A DNA stretch of 64,000 nt from positions 2,266,916 through 2,330,915 of the forward strand of contig OZ038326.1 in assembly GCA_964035795.1 (NCBI GenBank), read 5' to 3'. This DNA comes from Pterobdella sp. o SKG-2022. Lineage: Eukaryota > Annelida > Clitellata > Hirudinida > Piscicolidae. Within the stretch, counting starts at the first letter, position 1. Each line of letters opens with the position of its first letter. Positions 1 to 25,231 of this stretch are shown one piece after another. Made by a program: the position numbers and the translations under genes. The notes below the pieces were generated by a model. That model saw only the letters and a program-made list of their open reading frames with translations, was not told where the DNA came from and did no database searches.

Positions 1-182
1 AATTGACTAAAATGAGATCGGGAGACTAGAGAAGCTATGTAATGAGAGCTCTCATAAACGCAAAATGTGAGATATTATTATGATAAGAGTTGATAAGGAC
101 ACGCTGAGAATACTGACACAAATATCAATGTCTCTAAAATAATAAGAGCGATAAAATATATATAAGGTTTGAAAAAAATGGG

Positions 183-2308
183 TTATTTTGATTTTTTTAC
201 TTGATCAAGTTCGTCTGCAAATAAAAATATCAGTTAGTGCTCAAAATAGATTAAAAATATATTTTATCAATATCAAACCCCCTTCACATAAATTCCTTTT
301 CTTTTGAATCAAACCTTCACAATAAACTATATATTTAAATAACTCACTTACTCAGCTAAACTAAAAAAACACAATAATACACAAATTCTGTTAAGAGAGA
401 TTAATAATAATAACGTCACAAACTTGTAAGGTAATGGTGAGCACTTTTGAGTTTAGCCAATTGTGTGTCTGTTCTTTCGTTGTACATTTCAGCCTGAGTT
501 AAACAACGTAGATAGTTAAAACACTGGAAAATAAAATCTTTAGGAAAACATGATTAATAGTGATTAACTATATAAAACATATTCAAGTTGAACATCAATA
601 GCCCAATAACTGTATTACAGAGAATGCAACACTACTGTATGACATGAATATCAAAATCTTTTAGCTAATTTAGAGAATATAAAAACATCGGAAACTTAAC
701 ATTTTTTAGTCTTGCTTCAAGTTCTTTGATTGTTTTTTCATAAAATTCTTCCTTTGTATCGAACTGATTTGAATAATTAGAAAATAATAACCAGCATATA
801 TAAATTGGACTCATACTACCATTATATATAACATGTTTCCCTCGAATCATATGTCATTAATTTTCCTAAACGATAAATTTATGAAAAAGTACAAATATTT
901 TGAACATTCAAAACATCCAAATCACTTGCTGAGACTGGAAACTTTAATATAGTTAAAGAAGCTGAACCAACCATAAATAAGACACACTATATCAAATATT
1001 ATATATATATGTATGTTATCCCTAGTTTAACTTATGCTAGCATGGAAACAGAGATCAAAGGATGCTAAAATGATGGAAAATTGAAGCATACCTCTTCTAA
1101 CTTCCTTTGGTAGCCTCTTAACTGGCCAGAGCATTCTTTTAATTGTTTTTTCAATTCAATTTCTTTCCTGTTCAGAGGTCCATTGAAACTTATTGTTAAA
1201 CAGGTGCTATTAATGAATATAATTTCAAAACACTAGTTAGTTTATTAAGATTCGAAGCTTTTTGTTCTCAACATGATATTAAATACATAAAATTTCAGCA
1301 TTGCTATAAAAATAGATATTAAGTGGTGATAATATAAAACTTAATGAAAAATTTAAAGATTTATATCTATTTCAATAATCTTGACTATAAATATAAATAC
1401 CGATCAAATGAACTTTCCAAACTACCAATATTTTGCTTCTGTTCATTTGTCATTTCTACCTTTTTGTTCACCTTTCAAGTTCGATAAAGTATAAACTAAT
1501 AAAAATTATTGAGAAAAAATAAGCATATCTCAAAAATGAACTGAAGTTATAAATCAATCAAGAACAAGAATCAAAAAACTGTTTTGAAAAAAAACTTTGA
1601 AAGCAAAAGCATTATTTCACTACCCTATCAATACAAAACTACAGAAACATCACCTCATCACACTTGCGTTGGGATTCAACAAGAAGAGTTCTGGTTTCTT
1701 TCAGCATTTTTTCCAGCTCATCCATACGATCCTGATCCACATTCTTCCTGTGTTCCAGAGCTCTTCGCCCTCTATAAGTTGTGCATTGAAATGGAGTGAT
1801 TGGGGTTTTCATGAAAAAATTTAGAATTTATCGTATATGCATTTGACTCAATGTTGATGATAAATTTGAATTATTATAGAATGGTATGTTAAAACGGAAT
1901 AATGTGTTTGCATTTAGAGAAAATTCATAACAAAAATGATAATTAAAAGATATAAACCTTTCTAATTCGTCTGCACTTTTTGTAATTTCAACAAACTTTC
2001 CGGATTTTACATTCAATTTTTCAGATATTTCTCTGTTTTTGCTTTCCATAAAAATAATCTTGTTTTTAATATTTTCTATCTCTTCTTCACACTGCAGTAA
2101 AACAAATTACTTTAAATGATATTTTATTTAAAATCGAATAAAACTTATTTACTTTTTTCTTTTTGTTAATTTCTTCTTGTATTTCTTTTCGCGAGGTGAC
2201 CCATTTTTCTTTCACTCTATCCAGCTCTTCTTTGATGCCAAGAATTTTTGTTTTTAATATGACTGTCGATTGACTGTCAGATTTTTGAACTAAATCCATA
2301 ACATTCAT
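183..2308 (-). CDS. Divergent short tropomyosin-like coiled-coil protein, 8 exons, about 239 aa
   Basis: Predicted actin-filament-binding coiled coil. Exons in coding order: 2153-2308, 1958-2091, 1654-1771, 1401-1471, 1092-1167, 701-763, 424-493, 183-214. They sum to 720 nt including TAA. The anchor is exon 3, reading ERGRRALEHRKNVDQDRMDE, which aligns without gaps to the tropomyosin stretch ending an exon at ...SERG and continuing IENRALKDEEKM. Internal exon lengths are 134, 118, 71, 76, 63 and 70 nt, which are the lengths I know for vertebrate TPM exons 3-8, with matching phases. Exon 1 (52 codons, MNVMDLVQK start) replaces the long-isoform exons 1a and 2, as in short cytoskeletal isoforms. 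The last exon is only 9 codons plus stop, so the C-terminus is about 15-18 residues shorter than usual. Sequence identity is low outside exon 3. Identification rests mainly on exon structure and heptad pattern. All exons are open, so a pseudogene is unlikely but not excluded. Confidence 0.82.
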
Positions 2309-3302
2309 CTTGAAAAATGTTATTTTTGCAACTAAAAAGTAACAGCACTAAAAAAAACTATTTATAACATTTAAAGTGATGGATAAACTAAGTTTTATTT
2401 ACGATGAACTTTTAATAACCTTATTTTTGATATACAACATATATAAAATAATTTAATTTTACTTTACATAATATAATAAAAATTTGAAAACTTGATAGTT
2501 TTTCGAAACATTAAATCATTGGAAAACTTTCAAAAATCTCTATCTGTCAAAGAAGTTTAGAAATTAAAATTGAGCAGAAAGCACTATTAACACTTTATTT
2601 ATATTGTTTTACTTGGGTCAGTTGTGACCAAAAAAAATGTACAATTTTAGCCTGAAACCCGCAAGATCTTTCAAATTACCCCTAAATTATCACCTAAACC
2701 AGAATTTTTTTTCGCTGCTTTTAGAACATAATAACAAACTGTTTAAGACTAATAAAAAATAACTTTTATTAAATTTTCATTCAATATTTTTCATGCTACA
2801 ATATTTAAAATTGATTATCCACAAAACTACAAGAAGAAAACAATTAAAGTAAGCAAATAATACTAGTCAGATATTTTGATAACTTATGACAAAATATTCA
2901 TAACAATTCACGAACTCACAATTAAATTTTATTGATGTCAATAAAACTTAAAATAAAAGCAATGAAAGATTAAATCAATTGCAAAAATAGTTATGGGTCG
3001 ATAAAAAGATCGCAAATATAAAGAGGCAGAGTTTAGAAAACCATGACAAAATAGAATTAAAATGTTTAAAAAATTTACAATAAATAGATTGCTGAAACGA
3101 TAAAACTGGATTTAAGTCTAAAAAGTTTAAATAAAAGTGAATATGTAGCAAATTTATCTGAAAATATTAAGACATGTAGATTATTCTATTATACGAATAA
3201 ATACTACAGATACCTCAAAAGACAAAAATAAACTGTTAATTCAAATATTTTAATCTCTATATACTAAAACATACACCCATACAAACACTCGCACAACAAC
3301 AT
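2309..3302. other. AT-rich intergenic stretch, no gene seen
   Basis: Lies between the start of the tropomyosin-like gene and the end of the myotubularin gene, both on the minus strand. It should hold the tropomyosin-like promoter and the myotubularin 3' flank. I see no coding exon, RNA gene or clear repeat. Confidence 0.6.
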
Positions 3303-6300
3303 TCAAACTTTTTCAATAAGTTTTTGGAAATCGTCGACAGATGGCTGGGGGGATGAGCAGATTATTTTGAAACAGGATTTACACACCGGAGATTTTTTTG
3401 AGCCTTTTAAATGACCTGAAAAGGAAGAAGAGGCAGATAAAGATAATGGTAATGATTATGTAAATTATGACTATCATGATGAAGATGCTGAAAAGAATCA
3501 TCATTATCAGCATCTTTTTACGTCCGTTTTTATGCTATCATGAGAATAACAGTGGAAATTTCTATTTAAAATTAAGCAAAGCACACAGTTATAATTGAAA
3601 CTTGAAGAAAGAATAAATACACATCAGTAGAATTCTAAAACTAAAAAACAAAAAAAAAAACAACTGAACACGCACATATAAAAACAAACACACACACAAA
3701 ACAACAAACCAGGAAGCAGAGTATAACGGTCGATACATCTGGTGCAGAAAATATTGCCGCAGCTCCAGCACTGGTTCTGCGTTGTTTCATTATGCTTCAT
3801 TGCTCGTATTATTAATAAGTAGCAGTAGTGGTGTCTAGTAAGATTTTTGATATTATTAGTATCATTATTAGTAGTGATAATAATGGTATAAGAAGAAACA
3901 GTAGTAGTAAGAATATAACTAATAATAGTAGCAGTAATAGTGATAACAGCAGTAGTATAAATGCTGGCAGCAGCAGTATAAGAAGCAAGCAACCTTGAAG
4001 CTATGTTGTTCAAAAGGCATGGCGCAGCTGCAGCCAACCACTCCTCTTGCCTCTTTCATCTCCATCGCAACACAAGTCAATTCTCTTAGTAATTGCTCAG
4101 TCGATACCACTCCATCTACCTCGTTGTGCGTCTCTTTGTATCTGTCAGCAAGTGTGTCGCTTTGGTTGTCTGCTTGATTGTTTTGTTGGCTGTTGTTAGT
4201 TTGTTGATTGACATTGTTGTCAGAACTGTTCTGATTGTTGTTGTCATCTAAATTTTTCTGTTTGTTATTCAAATTTTTTTGGCTGTTGTTGGTATCCAAG
4301 TTCTGTTGGTTGTTGCCTGAGTTGAAGAATGTTTTGAAGTCGATGGAATTGGAGGTAGTAAGAGCTTCGAGGTCATTTTTGATACGATCATCATCATGAC
4401 CCAGCAACTCTTGCAACCCTTTGATCCTCTGTTATTTCATGCAAGTAAATACCATTATTACATATGATTCCTAAAAAATATATATTATGAGCAAAGTTTT
4501 ATGAAATATTTCTTGCTCAATTGTACACACTGTCTTCAACATGCACATAAAATTATTATGCATAGATACAATGTATTAATCTATCATGCTCAACTATGTA
4601 TTAATTCATTTGAGACCTCACCTCATGTCTATCTCTGCATCTATGCAACACTATCGACCACCCAGTCAACCCATTAACCATCCCTCACTGACCCACCAAC
4701 AAAACCCTCCCCACCTTGAGCAGCAGAGCCTTATGACAAGTGAGTGATTCATGGTGGTCTTTCAGAAGTCTCACAGCGTCCATCACATCTTCTTCCGAGT
4801 GGGATCCACTGTTGAAGCGACAATACAACCCTTTCCATAGCCTGATGTTGGGTGGGATGTGTGTTGCGTGGTGTGGATGTAGAGTGATGTGTGTGGTTGT
4901 ATATGGAGTGATGTGGGTTTGTACAGTAGTCTGTGGTCGTAATTAAATAATGTGTGGGTGTTTATAGGTTGGTGTGTAGTTGTATGTGTAAAAGCGGGTG
5001 AGGCGAGTATAAAACAGTGCGTAATGAAACTATAAAACACAGCGTATGTTTTGTATAATGGTATAAGTATAATTGTATAAAAACTCCATTAAAATGACAA
5101 GCATGGTAGTATGAAAAGTGCGGTGGTGAAACGAGAGTTTCGGTTAAAAGCTAAGATATATCTCAGTGCCTCACTTTATACTTTGAGGGTTGGTGACTGG
5201 CAGTATGGTGGGTTCTTCTATTGAAGAATGTTTGTCATAGAAAGGATTGGAAAAGTCTCTTGTGTATTTCAATAAATATCCCCATAATGAATACGTACGT
5301 TCGTTTAGTCTGTTGGGTGGTAAGTACCGAGGATGATACAATCGTTTGTATGCATCTTCATGCATAGAACAATACCGATTATAATACAAGTATTTGCATA
5401 GATAGTAAACTACATCAAAAAATAATTTACTTAAGTGTATTTCAAGATCGCACCCCATCAATAACAAATCAATATCACATCCCACCACAGCCAAACTACA
5501 CTAAGATACAACCACACCCTCTCATAAACCACCCACTTGTGATACTCCCTCTCTTTAGCACAATTGGACAAGAAGGTACCAAACTGGGAAGAGAAGAGGT
5601 GGTCGTGGATGCTTAAAAGGTATTTTTCATTGAACTCAAAACTCTTCGGAAACTGCTCCATCACTTGCCAAATGCAGTCGAGGAATTGGGTGAATATTGG
5701 AGAGGTCTGTTCAGGGGTGAGAATGATAGGTGAATGTGGGTGATGTCTCGTCGATGATGGGGATGATGCGAGTTCAAAGTAACCATACCAATAGTATTCA
5801 TATGAAAAAAGATTAAATAGAATCTAATTGAGTTAGCTTAACTTATCCCACTAGTTATTATACTGTTACTAAATGCTCTACTAACAGTAAAACATTAATA
5901 CTGCTACAATCACTACTACTACTAAGAATAATAACTTCTTTAGGATCAGTGGAGCTGATGAATCCACAGCGATCAATGAACTTGTGCCCAAAGCTCAACC
6001 AGTCCTTCTCAATCAGGGTCTGTGTGTGTGTGTGTGTGTGTGTGAAAAAGCATAAAAACTTGCCCCTAAAAAACACCGAAGTTTTCACTGTGAAATACTG
6101 AGACTTTTCTCAAAACCACTAAACCTCTCTTCAAACTACTCCTCAAACCTCCACTCACCTGGAAGCCCTCAATAGTCCTGTAATGTGGGTCAAGTAGCAA
6201 TGAGGCCAATGAAGTCACTTGTGACGTACGATCCCAACCATCACTGCAATGCACTACCACACTTGTGTTTGTGTGTACCTTCTGTGTACGTGAGCGTTTG

Positions 6301-9102
6301 TTTAAAGTTTTTATGCCTCTACACGTTAGCATTACTATTACCGCCATATGTGTAATATACATATGTATAAACAAATACACAAACAAACCTTGGCAACAAA
6401 GACTGAAGCCTCAATGATGGCCTTGATATGCTTGAGCCAACCACTGGATTCCAACCCACTCAGGTATGCAGACATGGAGTTTGTGCTGGTTTCCAATACT
6501 GGGTGGTTTTGTGGAGAAGATGAGTGGCGTCAAAAAAGAAGAGTCATCTTTATACATAATATAAATGTATATTAATGGAGACTGTTGTAAGATTACAACT
6601 AGAGCACACAGATCAATATAAAAAGTTTAGTCTCCTGAAACACACCCTGAACCCAACACTAAACCCCACTATCCTCATTAAACCACCCCAATACTAACAC
6701 ACTTCTACCACTACTATGCCCACCACACCCTCTCCATCACCACAACCATTACTCCAACCTCACCTTCAACAAGCTTATTGAGCGATGCCCTCATAACGTG
6801 GATGTTCTCAATGTTGAAGAACTGGAACTTCACATTCTGATATGATGCCTCACTTTCGTAGCCTTTTCCTGTGGCCCTGTTTGCTAGAGCGTTTATCTGT
6901 TTGGAGTTGAAAAGAGCGTTATTTTTGAAGAGTTATCTTTCTATATCCTTTCTGATAATAATCACCACCGACATCATCATCGTTTCACGCACGTTTTCAT
7001 GATAGCATCAAGCACACACTACCTTGACTACTTTGGGAACACAGCATAAATAACCTTAGGCCTGGTATCAACCACATAGACAGTTTTGCAGTCTTTGTTG
7101 GTGGCTCCTATGCAGTGGAACAGGCCCTCATCCTCCTCGCATCTTTCAAGGTTGATTGCTTATATTTGTTGAGCTATTTTATGATTAGAAGTTTTTCAAT
7201 AAGAATTTTATTATTTTGATACTATTTTCATAATTATTTTTTTGTTATTATTATTTTAGTTTGAATGTTATTTTTTTTATTGTTATAATTTGTTTGTTAA
7301 TTATTATTTTTATTATTATCACCTGGCGTTGAAGCCCACAAGAGGTTGGCTACATCTGCAAATGACTGCCTGTGTGCAATGATAGTGCTCAAATCATTTT
7401 TATTTTTAGTAATTATTATATAATATATATCTTAATAAAACTTTTAATATTTTATTTATATTGATTCAATTTTATTCATTGAAAGTAAAATTACGGAATG
7501 ACGTCACTTGATTAAAGTGATGCAGGTAAGCTAATACAGGTAAGCGTCCCTTGCTTCTAAATTTAGAACTGCTGATCAGCATGGGGGTTGAACTTGTGAT
7601 GGGGACGAATAGGAGGTTGGGATAGGTGCTGCAAAGCTGTGATTGGTTGAGATTTTGAAACATCAAAAATAGATTTAGAGACTTGAATATTGATTGAGTT
7701 AGCACAAAAGCATATACAAAAAGACTTTGTGATTTAAAATGTAACATAATGACAACTATTTTAGATTTGAAAAAACTAAAATTTTAATTTTATTTCAAAC
7801 CAGCCAATAACATGGTAATCTTTGTTGATGTTTGACAAAACCCAATTCTGATTGGGTACTCCAAGCCTCAAATATTCGGATTGTAGGTCAAAAAAATCCC
7901 AGCCTTGTGATTGGCTGGAGTGGTCAGAAAGGCGGTAGGTAAAAGCATACAAATCTTCAAGTTTTGCTGTGATGGGATATGATGATTGATTTTTCAAAAT
8001 GTTAAAAAATGCCAAGCTTGAATGCAAACACAAGAAGCTATATAACACTACATGTTGATGAACAACAAATAAAATACCAAGTAAACAGTAAAAAACATCT
8101 GAGAAATCTCTTTGCAACACTATATACATATCCCAACAAAAACCACACAACATCCCAACAATGGCTACACAACACACCAGGCCTAGAAAGCAGGTTGAGA
8201 GACTGGATAGCACTAACACACTCCATCTCCTTACTAACCACAAATGTTGCATTCATAAAGTTCTTGCCTGTGATGTTTTGATTATTTATTTGATCAGAAT
8301 AATTTTGATGTAGAAAGCAATAAGTAAACCAACTAAAACATATATCAATGTTACTTGTTATTGATAATAATGAAGTATAACTTGCTTCAAAAGACGATGA
8401 TAAAAAATTGATGTTGATTGTAACTAAGATATATGCAAAAATTTTATTTTTCCTTTTCTTTGATAGTTATGAAGAATTTTGTGTTATTATTTTTGTTAGT
8501 ACTTTTATTATTGTTTTTTTTTAGATTTTACTACCTTTGATCTTGATAGGATACCCAAGTGGTATAGATGAGAGTTTATCAACAGAAGCTATGTGCATAT
8601 GAGAGATCTTGTGGTTTTTATTTTATAAATTCTAATTTTTAGTTTTGTCTATTTTATTTGATTTAATAACTTAAATTTTAAATTTTTGAGCTTAAAATAG
8701 AAAGTAAATATCTGCTTTTGAAACTAAATTTATTATACATGTTTTATAAGTTTTCTTCAAAAAATAATTGAAAAAATAAAACGCACCCATATTTCTTTTT
8801 TTCCATCTGGCTGGACGAAGATGAGATGAGATGATGTGATGTATAAGGTGCCAGAGATTTGCTTCGAAGATCTGTGAGACGTTTTATCCAGCAACACCAC
8901 ATCCTCTATCTTGAATTATAGAAAATTTTGCAATATCATTATAGTTGTATAATTTTCAATGGTGGTTTTCATGATGGTATATAAAATTTGAAAAAAAATA
9001 TATTTAAGAACAGAAAAAAAGTCATGAAATGTGTTTATTTTGAAATTTAAATTTATAGAAATATAATATATGAAAAACCTTTGGGATTTTAATAAGATCC
9101 AT
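3303..9102 (-). CDS. MTMR6-like: Myotubularin-related phosphoinositide 3-phosphatase (MTMR6/7/8 type) with C-terminal FYVE-like finger, 18 exons, 741 aa
   Basis: Predicted to remove the 3-phosphate from PI3P and PI(3,5)P2 on endosomal membranes. Exons in coding order: 9079-9102, 8787-8909, 8535-8607, 8178-8267, 7812-7966, 7508-7636, 7323-7369, 7055-7142, 6764-6896, 6389-6498, 6159-6281, 5936-6019, 5537-5706, 5175-5309, 4715-4841, 3994-4428, 3710-3776, 3303-3415 (2226 nt, in frame). PH-GRAM spans about residues 8-105 ([13 protein letters not shown]). The phosphatase domain follows, with the active-site loop [11 protein letters not shown] (Cys about 336, Arg about 342), so it is predicted active. 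Next come a helical stretch (about 500-560), an Asn/Gln-rich tract (about 573-628) and a FYVE-like zinc finger (about 667-722). Human MTMR6-8 lack a FYVE finger and are about 620 aa; as I recall, some invertebrate orthologues have one. The RRHHC basic motif of the FYVE is degenerate here. Many introns have G/T-rich starts and A/C-rich ends. Confidence 0.93.
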
Positions 9103-9309
9103 TTCAAAAAAGCATCTGACTTTAAGACATGGTGTTACTAATAGTCTAATCTAATAAATTTGTACCACATATAAGATAAAGTTTAACAAATGAAGTTTAA
9201 GCAAAAAAACAGCAATTTTTGAAAAAATTCATTTCATTTAAAAAAAAAATCAAAACATACTTTCGTTAAATTGCTACGTGACATCATCACCATCCTCGTC
9301 AATCGTCAT

Positions 9310-10570
9310 AACATAACATAACTGAATTTAAAGTGGTTCAGTAGACTAGAGTCTGTGTGAGAACTACTGCTAAATATATCTAATATCCTAGCTCGCCTAT
9401 CTTGATTTTAAAATTGTTGGTTGTTTCCACGGAAACTGTCTCATCACTAAGCTCATTCCAGGCGTTTATCACTCTGCTACTGAAGAATCTCTGCTTGATT
9501 TGACTTCCAGTCTTCTTAAATAATTTGTATTTGTGTCCTCGTAGGCCTATTCTGGTTTCCAGTTGGAAGAATCTGGTAAATGGTGTATCCTCTTTTCTGG
9601 TGATTAATTTATAGGTTTGTATTAAATCTTCTCTGCATCTTCTTTTTTCTAGAGTTGTCAGTCCACATTCTCTTAATCTTTCTTCGTATTGAAGTTTCTC
9701 GAGTCCTTTGATCATCTTAGTCGCTCTCCGTTGTACCTTTTCCAAAATGTTCTTGTCTTTTTGCAAATCTGGACTCCACGCCTGAACACAATATTCCAGA
9801 TGGGGTCGAACTAGAGTCTTATACAAATTTATGATTATTGATTTCTCTCTGCTGACCACCGTTCTTCTGATAAATTCAAATATTTGATTTGCTTTGGCCG
9901 CTGCGACAGTACATTGCCTCGATGTTTTTGTGTTTTTGTGTATCATGACTCCGAGATCTTTTTCTTCTTCTGTCCATCGTAGCTCTTGATTGCCCAAATG
10001 ATACTGAAAGATCCTGCTCTTTTTTTCCATGTGCATTACTTTGCATTTATCTATATTGAAAAACATTTGCCAATCCTCAGACCACTTATATATCCGTTCC
10101 AAATCAAGTCAGTACTTCCGCATCTATTTAATTGTTGACCTTCGCACACAGTTTCGTGTCGTCAGCAAACTTTGATATTTTTGATTTTATCCCAAGGTCA
10201 ATATCATTGATATATATATAATGAATAGCAGAGGTCCCAGCGCCGAACCTTGAGGAACTCCACTTGTAACATTAATCCAGGATGAATCTTTGTCTTTGAA
10301 ACGCACTTGTTGTTTCCTGTTCTTTAGCCAGTTACCAGCCAGTTACGGAGCAGGTTACCAGATATCCCGCACGATCGTAACTTCTTGACAAGTCGTTCAT
10401 GTGGCACTTTGTCGAATGCTTTAGCGAAATCCAAATAGATTGTCAAGAAGTTGCTTTAGCGAAATCCAAATAGATTATATCAACAGAGTTTTCACTGTCT
10501 ACATTTTCGTACACTTCTTCAAAGAAGTCCAATAGGTTAGACAGACAAGATCGCCCTTTCATCCTACTGG
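9310..10570 (-). mobile_element. 5'-truncated, decayed CR1/jockey-like LINE fragment (reverse transcriptase)
   Basis: The minus strand encodes the palm and C-terminal part of a non-LTR reverse transcriptase. In order one can read KGRSCLSNLLDFFEEV, DFAKAFDKVPHERL, SGVPQGSALGPLLF, and SKFADDTKLCAKV with the catalytic DD at about 10160-10175. A 240-codon open tail (9380-10102) follows with typical KxxLVRPHLEYCVQAW and QRRATKMI motifs. The copy is dead. Stops and frame changes interrupt it around 10100-10130, and two small tandem duplications lie near 10327-10345 and 10418-10476. No endonuclease domain or ORF1 is visible. The 3' end carries TTATG-like short repeats at about 9306-9320, as is common for this group. 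Whether it is CR1, L2 or another jockey-superfamily clade cannot be decided by eye. Confidence 0.88.
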
Positions 10571-11430
10571 ATCATTGAACTTCGTGTTTACCTAAACAGT
10601 GTTAAAGTTCAATTTCGCAATGTGTGTTATTCTTGAAAAATTAAATTTTTGTTCATTATTATTGTCCTTTATTGGACCAAAAAACACTTCATTTTGGAAG
10701 ATATATGCCTTGTTTTTGTTGAGACATACACTTGGTTATTTTTCATAATTTATTTTTGCTGTTAGTTATTCCCGATAAATTTATTAAAAATTAAATATTT
10801 CCAATTAACTTTTGATTATGTTGATATCATTATTCTAATGAATCAATGAAGTCTAAATGAACTATTGATTATGTTGGAATCATTATTTTAATGATCCAAT
10901 AAAAGACTAAATAAAATGACTGTTTGAAATTTAATCTTTGGAAATTGAATCCAAGAAAAATTTTCATGAGTTGAACAAATTTGATTTTGAAATATAAATA
11001 TCAAGTCGTAAAGTTCTCTATGAATACAATGAATTTTGAAACACAATTCGGTTTTAACATTCTTTTAAAAAAATAATGACGCATAAATAATCAAAATTAA
11101 TTTCAATTATATTGACTTCATATATAAAAAACTAATATCTTTCAGATAATAGAAATAGAATTATCAATTTTTATATGCATGGTAACAAAAAAAATATCTT
11201 AAAAAGTCAATTGTTCTTGTAATATTAGTGTTTGAAATTAACGTTAGAATTTTTATGGTCGCTTTTACTCTTATGCTCTAAAAATAGCAGACGCCGTTAG
11301 TATAAAAACGCTATAATGAGATTCTCTATCGCATTGATTTGAGATATACATGCGTGTTTTCTTTTCAAATTTTTAGGCTAATTTATTTTTATGAAAAATT
11401 ATTAAATAGTTTAAAACTTAACAAATCGTT
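10571..11430. other. AT-rich stretch upstream of the SLC5 gene, no gene seen
   Basis: Between the LINE fragment and the SLC5 start codon. It contains short A/T runs and no supported coding sequence. It probably includes the cotransporter's promoter and 5' UTR. Confidence 0.55.
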
Positions 11431-23655
<12,225 letters not shown>

Positions 23656-25231
23656 TTATGTTTTATATTGATGTAATGTATTGATAGTAATTTATAAGTT
23701 TTCAATTTTAGTATTTTTTTGACGAAACGGTTCAATGTTAATTCAAGATGTCTTTTATATTGATGTAATGCATTATTAGTTATTTGAATTTTCAATTTTT
23801 TTTTGATTGTTAATAATTAAGAAATGATTTGGTTTTGTTTTGTTCTGATGTAATGGATTTTTAATACATTAAAATTTTTTAGTTTCGTTAAATAAGCTAC
23901 CACTGAATTTTGTAAAAGTATTATCTTTACAATACCATTATGGTTATCACATTCATACCGAGCACGTTAATAATCAAATTAATGATTTTTCTATTTTTTT
24001 TAGCATTACTACAATATTAATAAAAGCTTTTATATCAAGACTGATGACAATACCAATAGTATTAATATCGCCATGATAAATGATGGTGGTGATAATGAGG
24101 ATGAGAATGGTGAGAATAATGATAAGGATGGTGGTGATAATATAACGTAAGTTTGAGGCATGTAACAAAACAAAAGTGTTTTGTTTCACCGGTTCTTATT
24201 TATAAATTTCTTGATTTATATTTCTTTGAAGCATCGTTATTGTATTTCTTCATGTCAGTTTGTATTTCGTATTAGATAAAATCTTATTTGAATGCTTTCA
24301 TTCCATTTGCCAACTTATCAAATTTCATTTGTAGAAAGACCGATATATTTGATTTTTTGTGAACGTTTTTTCAGTTGTTAAATATTCTTTTAAGTCAATA
24401 AATTTCAACGCACCACAAAATTTTCATGGCTTCTCTCAGAGCCCTTTTGAATTAAATTTTCATTAATACGAAAGACGAGCTAAGTTATAGGTTATAATTA
24501 ATTTTTATTGGTTAGGAAAGCAGAGGCGTTTAATTCAGTAGATTTTATTGTAGCACGCCTAGAGACTAAAGAGGTTTCTACACTTGCTGCAAAACTAACT
24601 GCAGAAAATAGCCACGCGGAAAATATCGCAAACAAAAATGATGGGACGCAAATGCATAAAATGAATCAGAAAATCAAGGAATAGAGCCTTAAAAGATTGA
24701 AGTGTTTGAATAAAACACTAGTTTTATATTTTTATATATTAGGAATAGCAAAGCTTTTAATACCAATATGATACGAACAAGCTATCTTGTACAATCTGCT
24801 TATAAAGGAGTGGTTGAGAAGTATGATTGCTGTAAGACCTTTTTTAGGAAACTGTGTACCCGAATCGTACTGAAAAGCTTTGTCTTACAAATATTAAAAA
24901 ATACAAAACCAAAAATGTTTTATTTGAATACTAAATCAGAAAAATGTGTCTATAAAAACGAGGTAAAAAAGCAAGTGTTTGAATAGAGGCTGCAACGAAT
25001 CACTTGAAAAACGAATATTTAATGAACCTAAATTAATGCTTTGAAGAATATCAAACGTAAACAAATCAAAAAAGATGTGGAATAAATAATACATTTAAAC
25101 CGGCCTTCTTTAACGCTAAAAAATCAGTGAAAATACAAATAGACGATTGTTCCTTTGGAGTTCGTACATAAATAACAACCACTTAATACTGAAACGCCAC
25201 CAAGACCACCCTTATGGCACCACTACCTTTT
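23656..25231. other. AT-rich intergenic region with one possible exon
   Basis: 3' flank of the SLC5 gene and 3' flank of the 14-3-3 gene (convergent). Apart from the weak candidate at 24516-24684, I see only AT-rich DNA. One short open frame at 24768-24986 has no family resemblance or splice context. Confidence 0.5.
24516..24684 (+). CDS. Possible terminal exon of an unidentified gene
   Basis: An AG acceptor (TTGGTTAG) is followed by 56 codons and TAG. The reading starts KAEAFNSVDFIVARLETKE and ends NQKIKE, with codon use and polarity more gene-like than the surrounding AT-rich DNA. No start codon or partner exon was found, and I recognise no family. It could be an alternative 3' exon of the upstream gene, or chance. 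Confidence 0.25.

Noticed and set aside
24768..24986. 72-codon Cys/Lys-rich frame
   Set aside because: No splice sites, start context or family similarity. Within the range expected by chance in AT-rich DNA.
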